10,708 nt of DNA from Spirochaetales bacterium (GTDB lineage Bacteria; Spirochaetota; Spirochaetia; DTKZ01): positions 1 to 10,708 of the forward strand of contig JAISAF010000078.1 in NCBI GenBank assembly GCA_031266855.1, given 5' to 3'. The position numbers and the translations under genes are program-made. This document shows, in pieces, positions 1 to 5,567 of this stretch; positions within the stretch are counted from its first letter, which is position 1; every line of letters begins with the position of its first letter. The notes below the pieces were generated by a model, which had not been told where the DNA came from, made no database searches, and was given only the letters and a program-made list of their open reading frames with translations.

Positions 1-173
1 GGTATACCTACGTCACGCAGGTCAGGCGGGAATTGCCGCCTGAGATCGTGCAGAAGCTGGTGGGCCATATAAACGAGGAGACGACCGAATACTATAACAA
101 AGGGGTTCTGGATATAACGCTGAAAAGGCTGATCGGGGCGGATAAGGCGGTCGCCAATATATTCAGCGAATAA
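1..173 (+). CDS. Tyrosine recombinase / phage-type integrase, C-terminal fragment
   Basis: Only the last 56 codons are present (frame begins at base 3, TAA at 171-173). The peptide contains LVGH followed by EETTEYYNK. This matches the end of the catalytic domain of tyrosine recombinases: the conserved (L/V)GH histidine box, and about nine residues later a Tyr that would be the nucleophile. The HxxR box and upstream catalytic Arg would lie left of the window. Enzymes of this family catalyse site-specific integration and excision of phages, ICEs and genomic islands. It is the only secure + strand gene here and it converges with all the cargo genes. It does not resemble IntI or XerC/D closely enough to name. 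Seen: motif and stop. Known: family role. Inferred: this is the integrase of the element carrying the rest of the window. Confidence 0.85.
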   Translation, partial: YTYVTQVRRELPPEIVQKLVGHINEETTEYYNKGVLDITLKRLIGADKAVANIFSE

Positions 174-184
174 AAGATCGGCGG

Positions 185-219
185 CCGGCACGGTCGCGTC
201 CGCGGGACCCCCGGCACGG
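185..219 (+). repeat. Short direct repeat CCGGCACGG (two copies)
   Basis: The 9-mer CCGGCACGG occurs at 185-193 and again at 211-219, within 50 bases of the integrase stop codon, in a GC-rich stretch. Arm-type or core sites of tyrosine recombinases are often close to the int gene, so this could be part of an attachment region, but no second att copy is available in the window and GC-rich 9-mers can recur by chance. Confidence 0.3.
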
Positions 220-294
220 GACGGAAGCCGGAGGCAAAATTCAGAGCCCTCCCTGCGGACCCCGCGGGCGTGTTCTTAAGGGAAACCGTAATAA

Positions 295-789
295 GGCTGG
301 CCCGGGCGGATCGGATACGGCGGCGGCGAAATTACCGGCGTAAAGGAACGCTTTCCGGGCGGGAACACCGGGGCCGCAAGTAATGAACCGGTCCCGGTAT
401 TCATAATCAACAGGTTTTGCGGAGATACGAAACATGGAAAAACAAAGGAAAAGACAGATAAGCAGCGCGGGGAAGAATCTGAACGGAGCGTTGAAGCGGA
501 AAGCCGGAGGGAGGCGCGGGATTCGGGACTCATGAAATATTATTCTCATAGGGAGGCGGCTGGTTGGCCGAATTACTTTAAGCGGTATGAACGGTTTTTC
601 AGCCCTGGAAAAGCGGCCGGGGAGGGGCGGCGGCTAAAAAATAAAAGCGGGAACGCCTATATCCGGCCTGCTTTTGGGGCATGAGAATTCGATTGGGTAT
701 CACGGCCGGCCCATTATGCGCGTAACGGAAATGAATACGTTGTTATGACGCGCCCGGAAGCCGGCCGGCTGTTAAAGGCGGCGATATGA
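295..789 (+). pseudogene. Possible decayed + strand coding frame with internal TGA
   Basis: Frame 1 is open from 295 (after TAA 292-294) to TGA 682-684, then open again to TGA 787-789. It has 129 sense codons, then 34 more. The codon mix looks coding-like, and pieces such as EYVVMTRPEAGRLLKAA and NEPVPVFIINRFCGD read like real protein. The only in-frame ATG of the first segment is at 532 (it would give 50 aa ending at 684), and it has no convincing ribosome binding site. The + strand is purine/G-rich here, opposite to the C-rich + strand in the - strand gene region, which agrees with former + strand coding. I do not recognise the product. It may instead be chance openness in GC-rich DNA. An alternative small + frame (434-535, 33 aa, basic) overlaps it and is equally unsupported. 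Confidence 0.3.
759..770. repeat. 12-bp perfect palindrome AGCCGGCCGGCT
   Basis: This 12-mer equals its own reverse complement. Related GCCGG-containing words recur through 181-930 (for example near 226, 501, 611, 700, 806 and 919), giving the otherwise gene-poor stretch a repetitive GGCCGG flavour. No function can be assigned. It could be a protein-binding site or simple composition bias. Confidence 0.3.
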
Positions 790-1118
790 CCATAAAATAT
801 GGGGATGCCGGCCTGAAACCGGACAGGGAGCATCCGGCGGTTACCGGGGTATAAAACGGTTTTTGGGAATCATGACCTGAAGAAGCCCGCCAGATTGCGG
901 CTGGAGGAGGGTTTTGTGAAGCCGGCCCGCGTCAGGCAGCGTATGAGATTTACGCAACCACGCCTCTGTCGCTGCCCTCAAACGGCTTTGGAAAGATATA
1001 GAAATAACTCCCGTTCTTTTTTGCGGCTGAAAACACAGCCGACATATTTATGCCTGGATTGAGCATATTAACTTCGTTACGAAAGCAAAATGAAACGGCC
1101 TGGAAAATTAACCGCATA
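790..1118. other. Region without a supportable gene
   Basis: Two overlapping weak candidates occupy opposite strands. On + there is a 48-codon frame, GTG 916 to TGA 1062, preceded by GGAGGAGGG four bases upstream. On - there is a 55-codon frame starting just inside the end of the 1119-1298 gene and ending at 950, with no good ribosome binding site. Neither has recognisable similarity. The boundary between the + purine-rich and - coding zones falls about here (near 930-1000). I see no promoter, tRNA or terminator. Confidence 0.4.
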
Positions 1119-1298
1119 TCAGGTCCAAACCCAGTTATCTGAACCCTCAATCCAAAGGTTAATTATTTTATCCTCTCCCAGAAACTCAAGATATTCTATA
1201 ATGATACTATCCGCCTCCGCATGAGCGACCTCCGGATCCGTGTTGGCAACAGCCTCCCTCATACGGGCTATGAATTTACTTTCCATAGCTGACATCAT
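1119..1298 (-). CDS. Small acidic protein, 59 aa, mobile-element type
   Basis: The frame runs from ATG (1296-1298) to TGA (1119-1121) and gives 59 residues. A GGAGA ribosome binding site lies seven bases upstream, and a second ATG follows directly. The protein is largely helical in appearance: a start of MMSAMESKFIARMREAV, then DPEVAHAEADSIIIEYLEFLG, and it ends NLWIEGSDNWVWT. The pattern D-x-x-x-A-x-x-x-AD followed by L-x-x-LG and a Trp-rich tail resembles small unnamed phage/plasmid proteins I have seen, but I cannot name a family. It sits 151 bases downstream of the 261-aa gene on the same strand and is the last convincing gene before the integrase. Short length is the main uncertainty; the good start context and protein-like composition support it. 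Confidence 0.65.
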   Translation of the reverse strand: MMSAMESKFIARMREAVANTDPEVAHAEADSIIIEYLEFLGEDKIINLWIEGSDNWVWT

Positions 1299-1449
1299 AT
1301 CATGCTCTCCTTTTAGGCTTTCCGCCGGGTGTTCTTCAACGAAATCTCTGGGTTTCTAACTCTGATCTTTTCCGGTATAAAGCCGGTTCCCTTTATGCCA
1401 ATACTCGCGCTTGTCCGTGAAAATTTAACACCAGCGGCCAATTACAGGC

Positions 1450-2235
1450 TCATCTTAAAGCCCCTTGGTACAAATCAACGATAAAATGCAATTCCGGGTT
1501 GGTAAGCGCACGGATACTGCCGTATTCCCTCCGCAGCTTTGCCAGCTTTTCACGCGCGGCCTCATTCAGCCGGAATACTTCCGCTCCCCGCAAAAAATCG
1601 GCGGCTTCCTTTTGGGCAAAGTGTTCGGAAACCGGTACGCCCATATAGCCGGGCTTGCCGAAAAGAAGCAAGCAGGAAAGATACACTCCGTGATAAAAGC
1701 CGTCGATGCTGTTTTCTTTTTTCACCATAGCCACCGCTTCCCCTTGCGCGGACTCTTTTATCGCCGCCGTCATATTTTGATAGAAGTCAAAGTAATCCAT
1801 CTTTAACGGGTCCATAGCTACGCCGAGCCGGTTTATTTCGGCCTGAACCAGGCCGACCAGCATATCCGGGTGCAAACACCGCCAGGCAAACGCCGGGTTA
1901 AAGCGGGTCATCCGTATCGTATTGTTCCGCGTTTGGATAAAAAGCGGCTCCTCACCCGCGCCGTTTTCGTAAAACGTATCGTTTATGTTTACCAGGAGCC
2001 GCGTTGCCGCGTCGCCGATATAGCCCTCCGCAGCTTCCCCGGTAACAAAAATACGGGCGGCAATGAGGTTTTTGGCGGCAATAGCCTGAATTGTACCCTT
2101 GTCGTCAGGCAGCATCTCCCCGCGTTTCGTCCAGGGTTCCGGCAAGGCCGCTAATTCTTCCTGCGTACAGGAAGGCATCGCGTCAAGTTCCGCGTCCGTA
2201 AAAAACCTGGAGTGAGTCTTCCGATTCTTATTCAC
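1450..2235 (-). CDS. Hypothetical protein, 261 aa
   Basis: Starts at GTG (2233-2235), preceded by AGGAGG with a six-base spacer, and ends at TGA (1450-1452). I do not recognise the family. The N-terminus is hydrophilic and Glu/Pro-rich (TQEELAALPEPWTKRGE, residues 24-40). Next come an Ala/Ile-rich helix, a mixed alpha/beta centre, and an aromatic segment (MDYFDFYQNM). A weakly hydrophobic stretch GVYLSCLLLFGKPGYMGV lies near residues 183-200, and the tail is charged and helical (EAAREKLAKLRREYG). There is no signal peptide and no obvious catalytic motif; the hydrophobic stretch is too short and interrupted for a confident membrane anchor. It appears to be a stand-alone transcription unit: a near-consensus promoter lies immediately upstream and a 234-base gap separates it from the 59-aa gene. 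Confidence 0.85.
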   Translation of the reverse strand: MNKNRKTHSRFFTDAELDAMPSCTQEELAALPEPWTKRGEMLPDDKGTIQAIAAKNLIAARIFVTGEAAEGYIGDAATRLLVNINDTFYENGAGEEPLFIQTRNNTIRMTRFNPAFAWRCLHPDMLVGLVQAEINRLGVAMDPLKMDYFDFYQNMTAAIKESAQGEAVAMVKKENSIDGFYHGVYLSCLLLFGKPGYMGVPVSEHFAQKEAADFLRGAEVFRLNEAAREKLAKLRREYGSIRALTNPELHFIVDLYQGALR

Positions 2236-2252
2236 TATGCGCCTCCTTTTAT

Positions 2253-2281
2253 ACTATACCCGCTTTTCGCCTGTGTGTCGA
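2253..2281 (-). promoter_or_regulatory. Candidate sigma-70-type promoter for the 261-aa gene
   Basis: On the - strand TCGACA (2276-2281) and TATAGT (2253-2258) are separated by exactly 17 bases, each one base from the TTGACA/TATAAT consensus. The predicted start near 2246 would give a very short 5' leader, practically beginning at the AGGAGG ribosome binding site before GTG 2235. That is unusual, so the true start may differ by a few bases. Confidence 0.5.
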
Positions 2282-2469
2282 GGCGGCGGTTTTTTCATCT
2301 TTTCCGTAATATGACGCGTCTGCCTTATGCGCCGGACCGCTTTCCCTTCCTTTACGCCTTATTATCCGATTCTGCGCAGGTAATACTCTTGAAAAAAACG
2401 TCAAATTTTTTTCGGTACAACATAATAAGCCTAAATGCGGGCTTGTACTTTCCTTCCCGGAACAGGCCG
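2282..2469. other. Intergenic stretch with no clear gene
   Basis: Between the candidate promoter and the 59-aa gene there is only a 23-codon - strand frame (MLYRKKFDVFF..., ATG near 2423) lacking a ribosome binding site. No terminator hairpin with a T-run was found for the upstream group ending at 2470. Confidence 0.4.
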
Positions 2470-2649
2470 CTAGAAAAGATACAATGCTTCGCACGAGGTT
2501 ATACACAACCTCGGCGCTCCCTGCGGAAGCTTACAGTCCTCCCAGGGATACGCGGATACGAAAAGAAAGCCCTCCCGTTTCCAGGCCGGGCAGGCGTATT
2601 CAATCAGAATCTCATTAGAGAACATGCGTTCAAAATTCCGCCGCTTCAT
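2470..2649 (-). CDS. Hypothetical protein, 59 aa
   Basis: ATG at 2647-2649, TAG at 2470-2472. A purine-rich AGAAGGGA lies about eight to nine bases upstream and can serve as ribosome binding site. The protein begins MKRRNFERMFSNEILIEYAC and continues with PAWKREGFLFVSAYPWEDC. It has Cys at 20, 39, 49 and 53 and an aromatic/charged composition unlike a random frame. It starts 32 bases after the stop of the 83-aa Cys-rich gene, so it is probably the last gene of that group. I do not recognise it. Its short length keeps confidence moderate. Confidence 0.6.
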   Translation of the reverse strand: MKRRNFERMFSNEILIEYACPAWKREGFLFVSAYPWEDCKLPQGAPRLCITSCEALYLF

Positions 2650-2681
2650 TTTTTAGTTTCCCTTCTGCCGCGCCTCCGGCC

Positions 2682-2933
2682 TCATTGGAACACATCTTCC
2701 TGGACCTTCTTTTCCGGCAGCGTTTCGTACTCTTCGCAGGGGCCATCGCAATCATTCTGGTCAAAATTGCATGTCCCGTCTCCTGCCGCATGGATACAGC
2801 CGTGCGCCTTCTCCATGTTAATTTCGGGGCAGTCGCCCATACCAGGGCACGAATCTCCGCTTAATGTGCAGAAGCCTGTGCTTCCAAAATGCCCGCAGCC
2901 TTCACAGGAAAAAATATCATCTGATTCTTTCAT
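2682..2933 (-). CDS. Cys-rich putative metal-binding protein, 83 aa
   Basis: Start ATG 2931-2933 overlaps the stop of the upstream gene by four bases (ATGA), with GGAAGG seven bases before it, so translation is likely coupled. Nine cysteines in 83 residues (10, 13, 22, 29, 35, 46, 55, 62, 66) include CxxC (10-13) and CDGPC (62-66). The rest is strongly acidic, with ten or more Asp/Glu in the tail. The spacing suggests one or two zinc or Fe-S sites, but no named zinc-ribbon or ferredoxin pattern fits. The upstream neighbour shares the CEGC motif near its N-terminus, hinting at common ancestry of the N-terminal knuckle. Function unknown. Confidence 0.8.
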   Translation of the reverse strand: MKESDDIFSCEGCGHFGSTGFCTLSGDSCPGMGDCPEINMEKAHGCIHAAGDGTCNFDQNDCDGPCEEYETLPEKKVQEDVFQ

Positions 2934-3313
2934 TGAAATACCTTCCTATAAACTTCCATTGCCGTATCAAACCCGGACGGCCTGGTTTCATCGTAAAATA
3001 TCTGCCAATAGCGGTGCCCGGCCCAGTCAATATCAGGCCACGCCCCGCGCACGTCCCAATAATCGTTTTTTGTTTCCGGATCGGTCAGGCACCACCCGCT
3101 GACCAGATAGGAAGCGGAAAAACCGAAATCGCCGTCCCGCAAGCCTTCTTCAATCCTGGAAAGCATGCGTTCGCAAGGATAACTACCGCCGAAGCTTTCT
3201 CTGGAACACTCCTCCTTGGGGCGGCGTCCGCCCGGGCCTTCCAGTGCTTTACTGCCATTGCATTTGTTGCGGGGACAGCCTTCACAGTCCATAAAATCCC
3301 ATATTTCGGCCAT
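2930..3313 (-). CDS. Putative metal-binding protein with N-terminal CEGC motif, 127 aa
   Basis: I choose ATG 3311-3313 because AAGGAG lies nine bases upstream. An in-frame ATG at 3334 has no ribosome binding site and contains that AAGGAG within its codons. Cys 10, 13, 18, 36 and 47 form a DCEGCPRNKC-type cluster in the first 50 residues; Cys75 is isolated. The second half is rich in Trp, Tyr and Asp (for example WDVRGAWPDIDWAGHRYW, residues 86-103) and ends TAMEVYRKVFQ. I do not recognise the family; a zinc-stabilised N-terminal knuckle joined to a globular aromatic domain is the likely layout. It is first in a three-gene group (with 2682-2933 and 2470-2649). Confidence 0.8.
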   Translation of the reverse strand: MAEIWDFMDCEGCPRNKCNGSKALEGPGGRRPKEECSRESFGGSYPCERMLSRIEEGLRDGDFGFSASYLVSGWCLTDPETKNDYWDVRGAWPDIDWAGHRYWQIFYDETRPSGFDTAMEVYRKVFQ

Positions 3314-3575
3314 AGATCGCTTCTCCTTAATCATCAGCCTGTAATTATCCCGCGATCAAACGCGGCATCTCTCGTGTTTCCTGTACGCGCCCCGCTGGCA
3401 TAAATTACGCCTTTTTTTTACGTGCGCGGCTAAAACAATACGTTCTTTTTTAGGTAACGCCGTCCGCATCAATACGCATATCCCTGTAGACAAAGCATTA
3501 TAAAACATTGCCGGTCTTAACCGCTCCGCCCGGGGAATACGCAATTAGGCCCCGTTTCTTCGCTTCCGGCATAGC
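3314..3575. other. Intergenic region, duplicated 3' flank at one end
   Basis: No gene with an acceptable start. The ~30 bases at 3544-3575, just after the 62-aa gene's stop, match 4397-4427 after the paralogous gene (both contain TTAGGCCCCG..TT..TTCG.TTCCGG on the + strand), showing that the tandem duplication extended past the coding region. A 62-codon - frame starting at TTG 3544 was judged spurious. Confidence 0.5.
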
Positions 3576-3764
3576 TTACTCTTTCAACACTTCGACGTAC
3601 CGGCTGGAAACTTCAGCGGAACTAAAAAAGCCCCGCTCATGCTCATCAAGCAAAAAATCAAATGCGCTGTTTTCATCGCCATTGCACAGCGCCGCCGCCT
3701 CTTGCCATATATCGTCAGGATAACTATAGGTGTCCCTGGAATGATATGAAACAATAACCTTCAT
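3576..3764 (-). CDS. Small protein paired with SSB-like gene, 62 aa (copy A)
   Basis: ATG 3762-3764 lies two bases after the SSB-like gene's stop, with AAGGAG five bases upstream; TAA at 3576-3578. The N-terminus is strongly conserved with the paralogue at 4428-4616: VIVSYH-x-RDTYS-x-PDD-x-WQEA and then CNGD. I count 35 of 62 positions identical. The middle (residues 31-50) diverges, while the end RYVE..KE is kept. Acidic, soluble, no membrane segment. I do not recognise the family. Invariant pairing with the SSB-like gene suggests a functional or structural partnership. Confidence 0.8.
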   Translation of the reverse strand: MKVIVSYHSRDTYSYPDDIWQEAAALCNGDENSAFDFLLDEHERGFFSSAEVSSRYVEVLKE

Positions 3765-3766
3765 AA

Positions 3767-4087
3767 TTACTCCTTCTTCCCGTCTTTTGGTTCCGGGCGG
3801 TATTCGATATGCTCCGCCTCAACGTAAATACCGGCCTCATCATCAGCGACACATCCCACCACGCGGACTTCGCGCCCGGCATAGGCGTACCTGGCAATCC
3901 CTTCATTCATTTTGGCGTTAAGGGATACGATCCGCATCCGGGTGGTCCGTATCTTTAGCTTTTCTCCGTCATGCCGGCAACGCCGGCTTGCCAAGACAAA
4001 AGAGCGGTATTTTCCTTTCTCTTTTCCGTCAATCGCGAGTGTATCAGCTACCGTGCCCTCGATCAAAATAGAGTTCAAATGATCCAT
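3767..4087 (-). CDS. SSB-like OB-fold protein, 106 aa (copy A)
   Basis: The start is ATG 4085-4087, after CGGAGG with a five-base spacer. A longer in-frame extension to 4228 exists but lies in decayed leader DNA, and the paralogue starts at the equivalent residue. The N-terminal LNSILIEG (4-11) and the segment RVVG (75-78) followed by AEHIEYRPE (91-99) match the first strand and the 'V.GRL...IVAEHIEF.P' end of bacterial single-stranded DNA-binding proteins. SFVLASRR (29-36) matches the 'F.LA..R' strand. Differences: it is short, the usual aromatic DNA-stacking W/F positions after strand 3 are replaced by KIRTTRMRIV, and there is no acidic DDDIPF-type tail. It may bind DNA or RNA differently, or act as an SSB mimic. 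Copy B at 4620-4940 is 67/106 identical without gaps. Confidence 0.75.
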   Translation of the reverse strand: MDHLNSILIEGTVADTLAIDGKEKGKYRSFVLASRRCRHDGEKLKIRTTRMRIVSLNAKMNEGIARYAYAGREVRVVGCVADDEAGIYVEAEHIEYRPEPKDGKKE

Positions 4088-4088
4088 C

Positions 4089-4345
4089 TTATCCTCCGAT
4101 AAATGATTTAAGATTTCTAAGAACGTATTTAACAGCGCCGCCTTCCCATGGGTAACTGTAAACGCGCGGGAAATGCGCATACGCCATATCTCCGTTCTTC
4201 TGATGCCAATCATGTAAACAGTTTTCATCTCAGCGGCATGAGCTATTACGCTATTTACCCTTTAATTCGTTACAAGCATAGCCAGCGATTTTATTTTAGC
4301 CATACCAATTCTTAAAAGCCGCTTTTTTTATCCCTGCTAAAAAAA
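4089..4345 (-). pseudogene. Decayed small gene / leader, copy 1
   Basis: This stretch aligns over about 250 bases with 5568-5816. It lacks the start codon (AGGG where copy 2 has ATGG) and carries stops, but keeps an open C-terminal frame. That frame reads ENCLHDWHQKNGDMAYAHFP, then a segment with YPWEGGAVKYVL, and ends FIGG-TAA, the TAA being part of the GGAGGATAAG ribosome binding site of the SSB-like gene. The copy 2 counterpart gives DTAYARFP and similar residues after a frame shift. Conservative replacements in this frame suggest the ancestor encoded an ~80-aa protein. Alternatively the homology is a shared regulatory leader whose reading frames are incidental. Confidence 0.5.
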
Positions 4346-4396
4346 GTATACCCCCAAAAAAGCCCCCCTGTTTCTAATATGCCTATTCCAAGGTTA

Positions 4397-4427
4397 TTAG
4401 GCCCCGCTTATTCGTTTCCGGTGCCGC
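4397..4427. repeat. Duplicated 3' flank of SSB/62-aa module
   Basis: Bases immediately downstream of the second 62-aa gene match those downstream of the first (3544-3575): TTAGGCCCCG, then TTCG.TTCCGG, and a GCTTACTC that runs into the gene end, with only scattered substitutions. This marks the minimum extent of the duplicated unit beyond the coding sequence. Confidence 0.6.
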
Positions 4428-4616
4428 TTACTCCTTCTCCGCTTCGACATACCGGTCGGTAACATCCCCGGTACGGAAGAAATAATCCCCCTCGTCTTCT
4501 ACCAGGATATTACATGCTTCGCCTACATCGCCATTGCACCGCGCCATCGCTTCCTGCCATAAATCGTCAGGAAAACTATAGGTGTCTCTGGCATGATATG
4601 AAACAATAACCCGCAT
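4428..4616 (-). CDS. Small protein paired with SSB-like gene, 62 aa (copy B)
   Basis: ATG 4614-4616 is three bases after the SSB-like stop; AAGGAG lies upstream. Same length as copy A and same framework (MRVIVSYHARDTYSFPDD, LWQEA, CNGD, RYVEAEKE), with 35/62 identity by hand count. Copy B is more acidic in the middle (VEDEGDYFF). Last gene of the 5566-4428 group. Function unknown. Confidence 0.8.
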   Translation of the reverse strand: MRVIVSYHARDTYSFPDDLWQEAMARCNGDVGEACNILVEDEGDYFFRTGDVTDRYVEAEKE

Positions 4617-4619
4617 AAC

Positions 4620-4940
4620 TTACTCCTTTTTCCCGCCATTCAATTCAGGCTTGTATTCGATATGCTCTGCCGCGATATAAATACCGGCCTCATCTTCAGC
4701 GGTACATCCTACTACACGCGCCATGCGCCCTGCATAGGCGCACCTGACAATCAACTCAGCCATTTTTGCGTCATGGGCCACGATCCGCATCCGGGTAGTC
4801 CGTATCTTAGACTCTCCTCCTTCACGCCGGTAACGCCGGTTTGCCAGGATAAAAGAACAATGTTTTTCCTTCCCTTGTCCGGCAATCACGGGTTCACCGG
4901 CTACAGCACCCTCGAACAGAATAGAGTTTAAATCACTCAT
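4620..4940 (-). CDS. SSB-like OB-fold protein, 106 aa (copy B)
   Basis: ATG 4938-4940 overlaps the stop of the zinc-ribbon gene by eight bases. The AGGAGG ribosome binding site is inside that gene's last codons, so translation is probably coupled. Features are as in copy A: LNSILFEG at 4-11, SFILANRR at 29-36, RVVG near 75-78, AEHIEYKPE at 91-99. The central KIRTTRMRIV block (45-54) is invariant between the copies, which implies it matters to function. Like copy A it lacks the canonical acidic C-terminal tip that recruits partner proteins to housekeeping SSB; it ends NGGKKE. The assignment rests on OB-fold strand motifs and not on any full-length match. Confidence 0.75.
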   Translation of the reverse strand: MSDLNSILFEGAVAGEPVIAGQGKEKHCSFILANRRYRREGGESKIRTTRMRIVAHDAKMAELIVRCAYAGRMARVVGCTAEDEAGIYIAAEHIEYKPELNGGKKE

Positions 4941-5376
4941 CTTGCCTCCTTTGTGCTTTTATGCACTCACCCCGCGCCCGGCAGGAACCGTCCGCGCTGG
5001 CTTTGAGTTGCTTATTATGACAGTCGGCGCATAACCCGCTCTCGGGATGCCAGCCGCCGCATTTCCCGCAAAGTTCCCGTCCGCATCCGTCCCCGCACAC
5101 GCCGGCAACATCGTCAATCCACCGTCCGCCCTTACCGTCTGCGGTTGCTTCATAAATATGATGTCCGCAGTCGTCGCAAAACAAGTCCGATTGCTTTATT
5201 TTCCAGCTAATATTGTCTGTAACCGACAAAAAATCGTCAATCAATGTTCCACACCGGGGACAATATCGTATATCGTATTCGTTCCGTAATTCGGAATTAA
5301 ACTCGTCACCGCACACGGCACAGCGGCCATAAGGATAATTCATCGCGTCATGCCTCAATTCACTTAAGCGCCCCAT
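4933..5376 (-). CDS. Multi-zinc-ribbon protein, 147 aa
   Basis: I choose ATG 5374-5376 because GGAGG lies five bases upstream; an ATG four codons earlier (5388) has only a poor site. CxxC-type pairs occur in succession: C19-C22 with C39-C42 (CAVCG ... CPRCG, a classical zinc ribbon), C67-C70 (CDDCG), C94/C98, C103-C106 (CGKCG) and C116-C119 (CADC), plus Cys 132 and 138. This could hold about three zinc ions. Such ribbons are found in nucleic-acid-binding and adaptor proteins. The tail is basic (KAQRRQDE). It overlaps the upstream 68-aa gene by 17 bases and the downstream SSB-like gene by eight, a tightly coupled trio consistent with a nucleic-acid role, which is inference. Confidence 0.8.
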   Translation of the reverse strand: MGRLSELRHDAMNYPYGRCAVCGDEFNSELRNEYDIRYCPRCGTLIDDFLSVTDNISWKIKQSDLFCDDCGHHIYEATADGKGGRWIDDVAGVCGDGCGRELCGKCGGWHPESGLCADCHNKQLKASADGSCRARGECIKAQRRQDE

Positions 5377-5566
5377 TGCTTCCTCCATAGACTTCCATCA
5401 TTACCGCAACATCCTCAAGAACTTTCGCAAGCTCGCGCACTTTGCCGTAATTACCGGTATCCTGTATTTCATAGAAACTTACATTCCCGGTTTCTTCGCA
5501 AAGAGTGATACTTCCCAGACAAAAAGAGATCGTCCGTACCGTATGTGTACTAATGCTCACACTCAA
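5360..5566 (-). CDS. Hypothetical protein, 68 aa, TTG start
   Basis: The start is TTG 5564-5566, placed five bases after AGGAGG in the sequence GGAGGATAAG. The SSB-like gene at 4087 has the identical GGAGGATAAG directly before its ATG, which supports this unusual initiator. The N-terminal half is beta-like and Ser/Thr-rich (SVSISTHTVRTISFCLGSI). A short turn (CEETGNVSFYEIQDTGNYG) leads to a helix KVRELAKVLEDVAVMMEVYG. Family not recognised. First gene of the group running to 4428. Confidence 0.7.
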   Translation of the reverse strand: MSVSISTHTVRTISFCLGSITLCEETGNVSFYEIQDTGNYGKVRELAKVLEDVAVMMEVYGGSNGALK

Positions 5567-5567
5567 C

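Noticed and set aside
950..1150. 66-codon - strand frame with TTG start
   Set aside because: Its first part overlaps the better-supported 59-aa gene in another frame and it lacks a ribosome binding site; a shorter internal start is possible but unsupported.
2212..3102. Long + strand open frame (296 codons)
   Set aside because: It lies antisense to four genes with good ribosome binding sites and overlaps, has no ribosome binding site of its own, and its composition is that of a shadow frame.
3356..3544. 62-codon - strand frame with TTG start between genes
   Set aside because: No ribosome binding site, basic random-looking composition, and it starts in the duplicated 3' flank of the 62-aa gene.
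4088..4228. 47-codon N-terminal extension of SSB-like copy A
   Set aside because: The extension translates the decayed leader; the paralogue starts at the equivalent MDHLNSI position and the ribosome binding site is right before it.
4340..4375. GGGGGGCTTTTTTGGGGG tract on the - strand as G-quadruplex or terminator
   Set aside because: Only two G-runs and no complementary stem; TATACT nearby lacks a -35 at suitable spacing.
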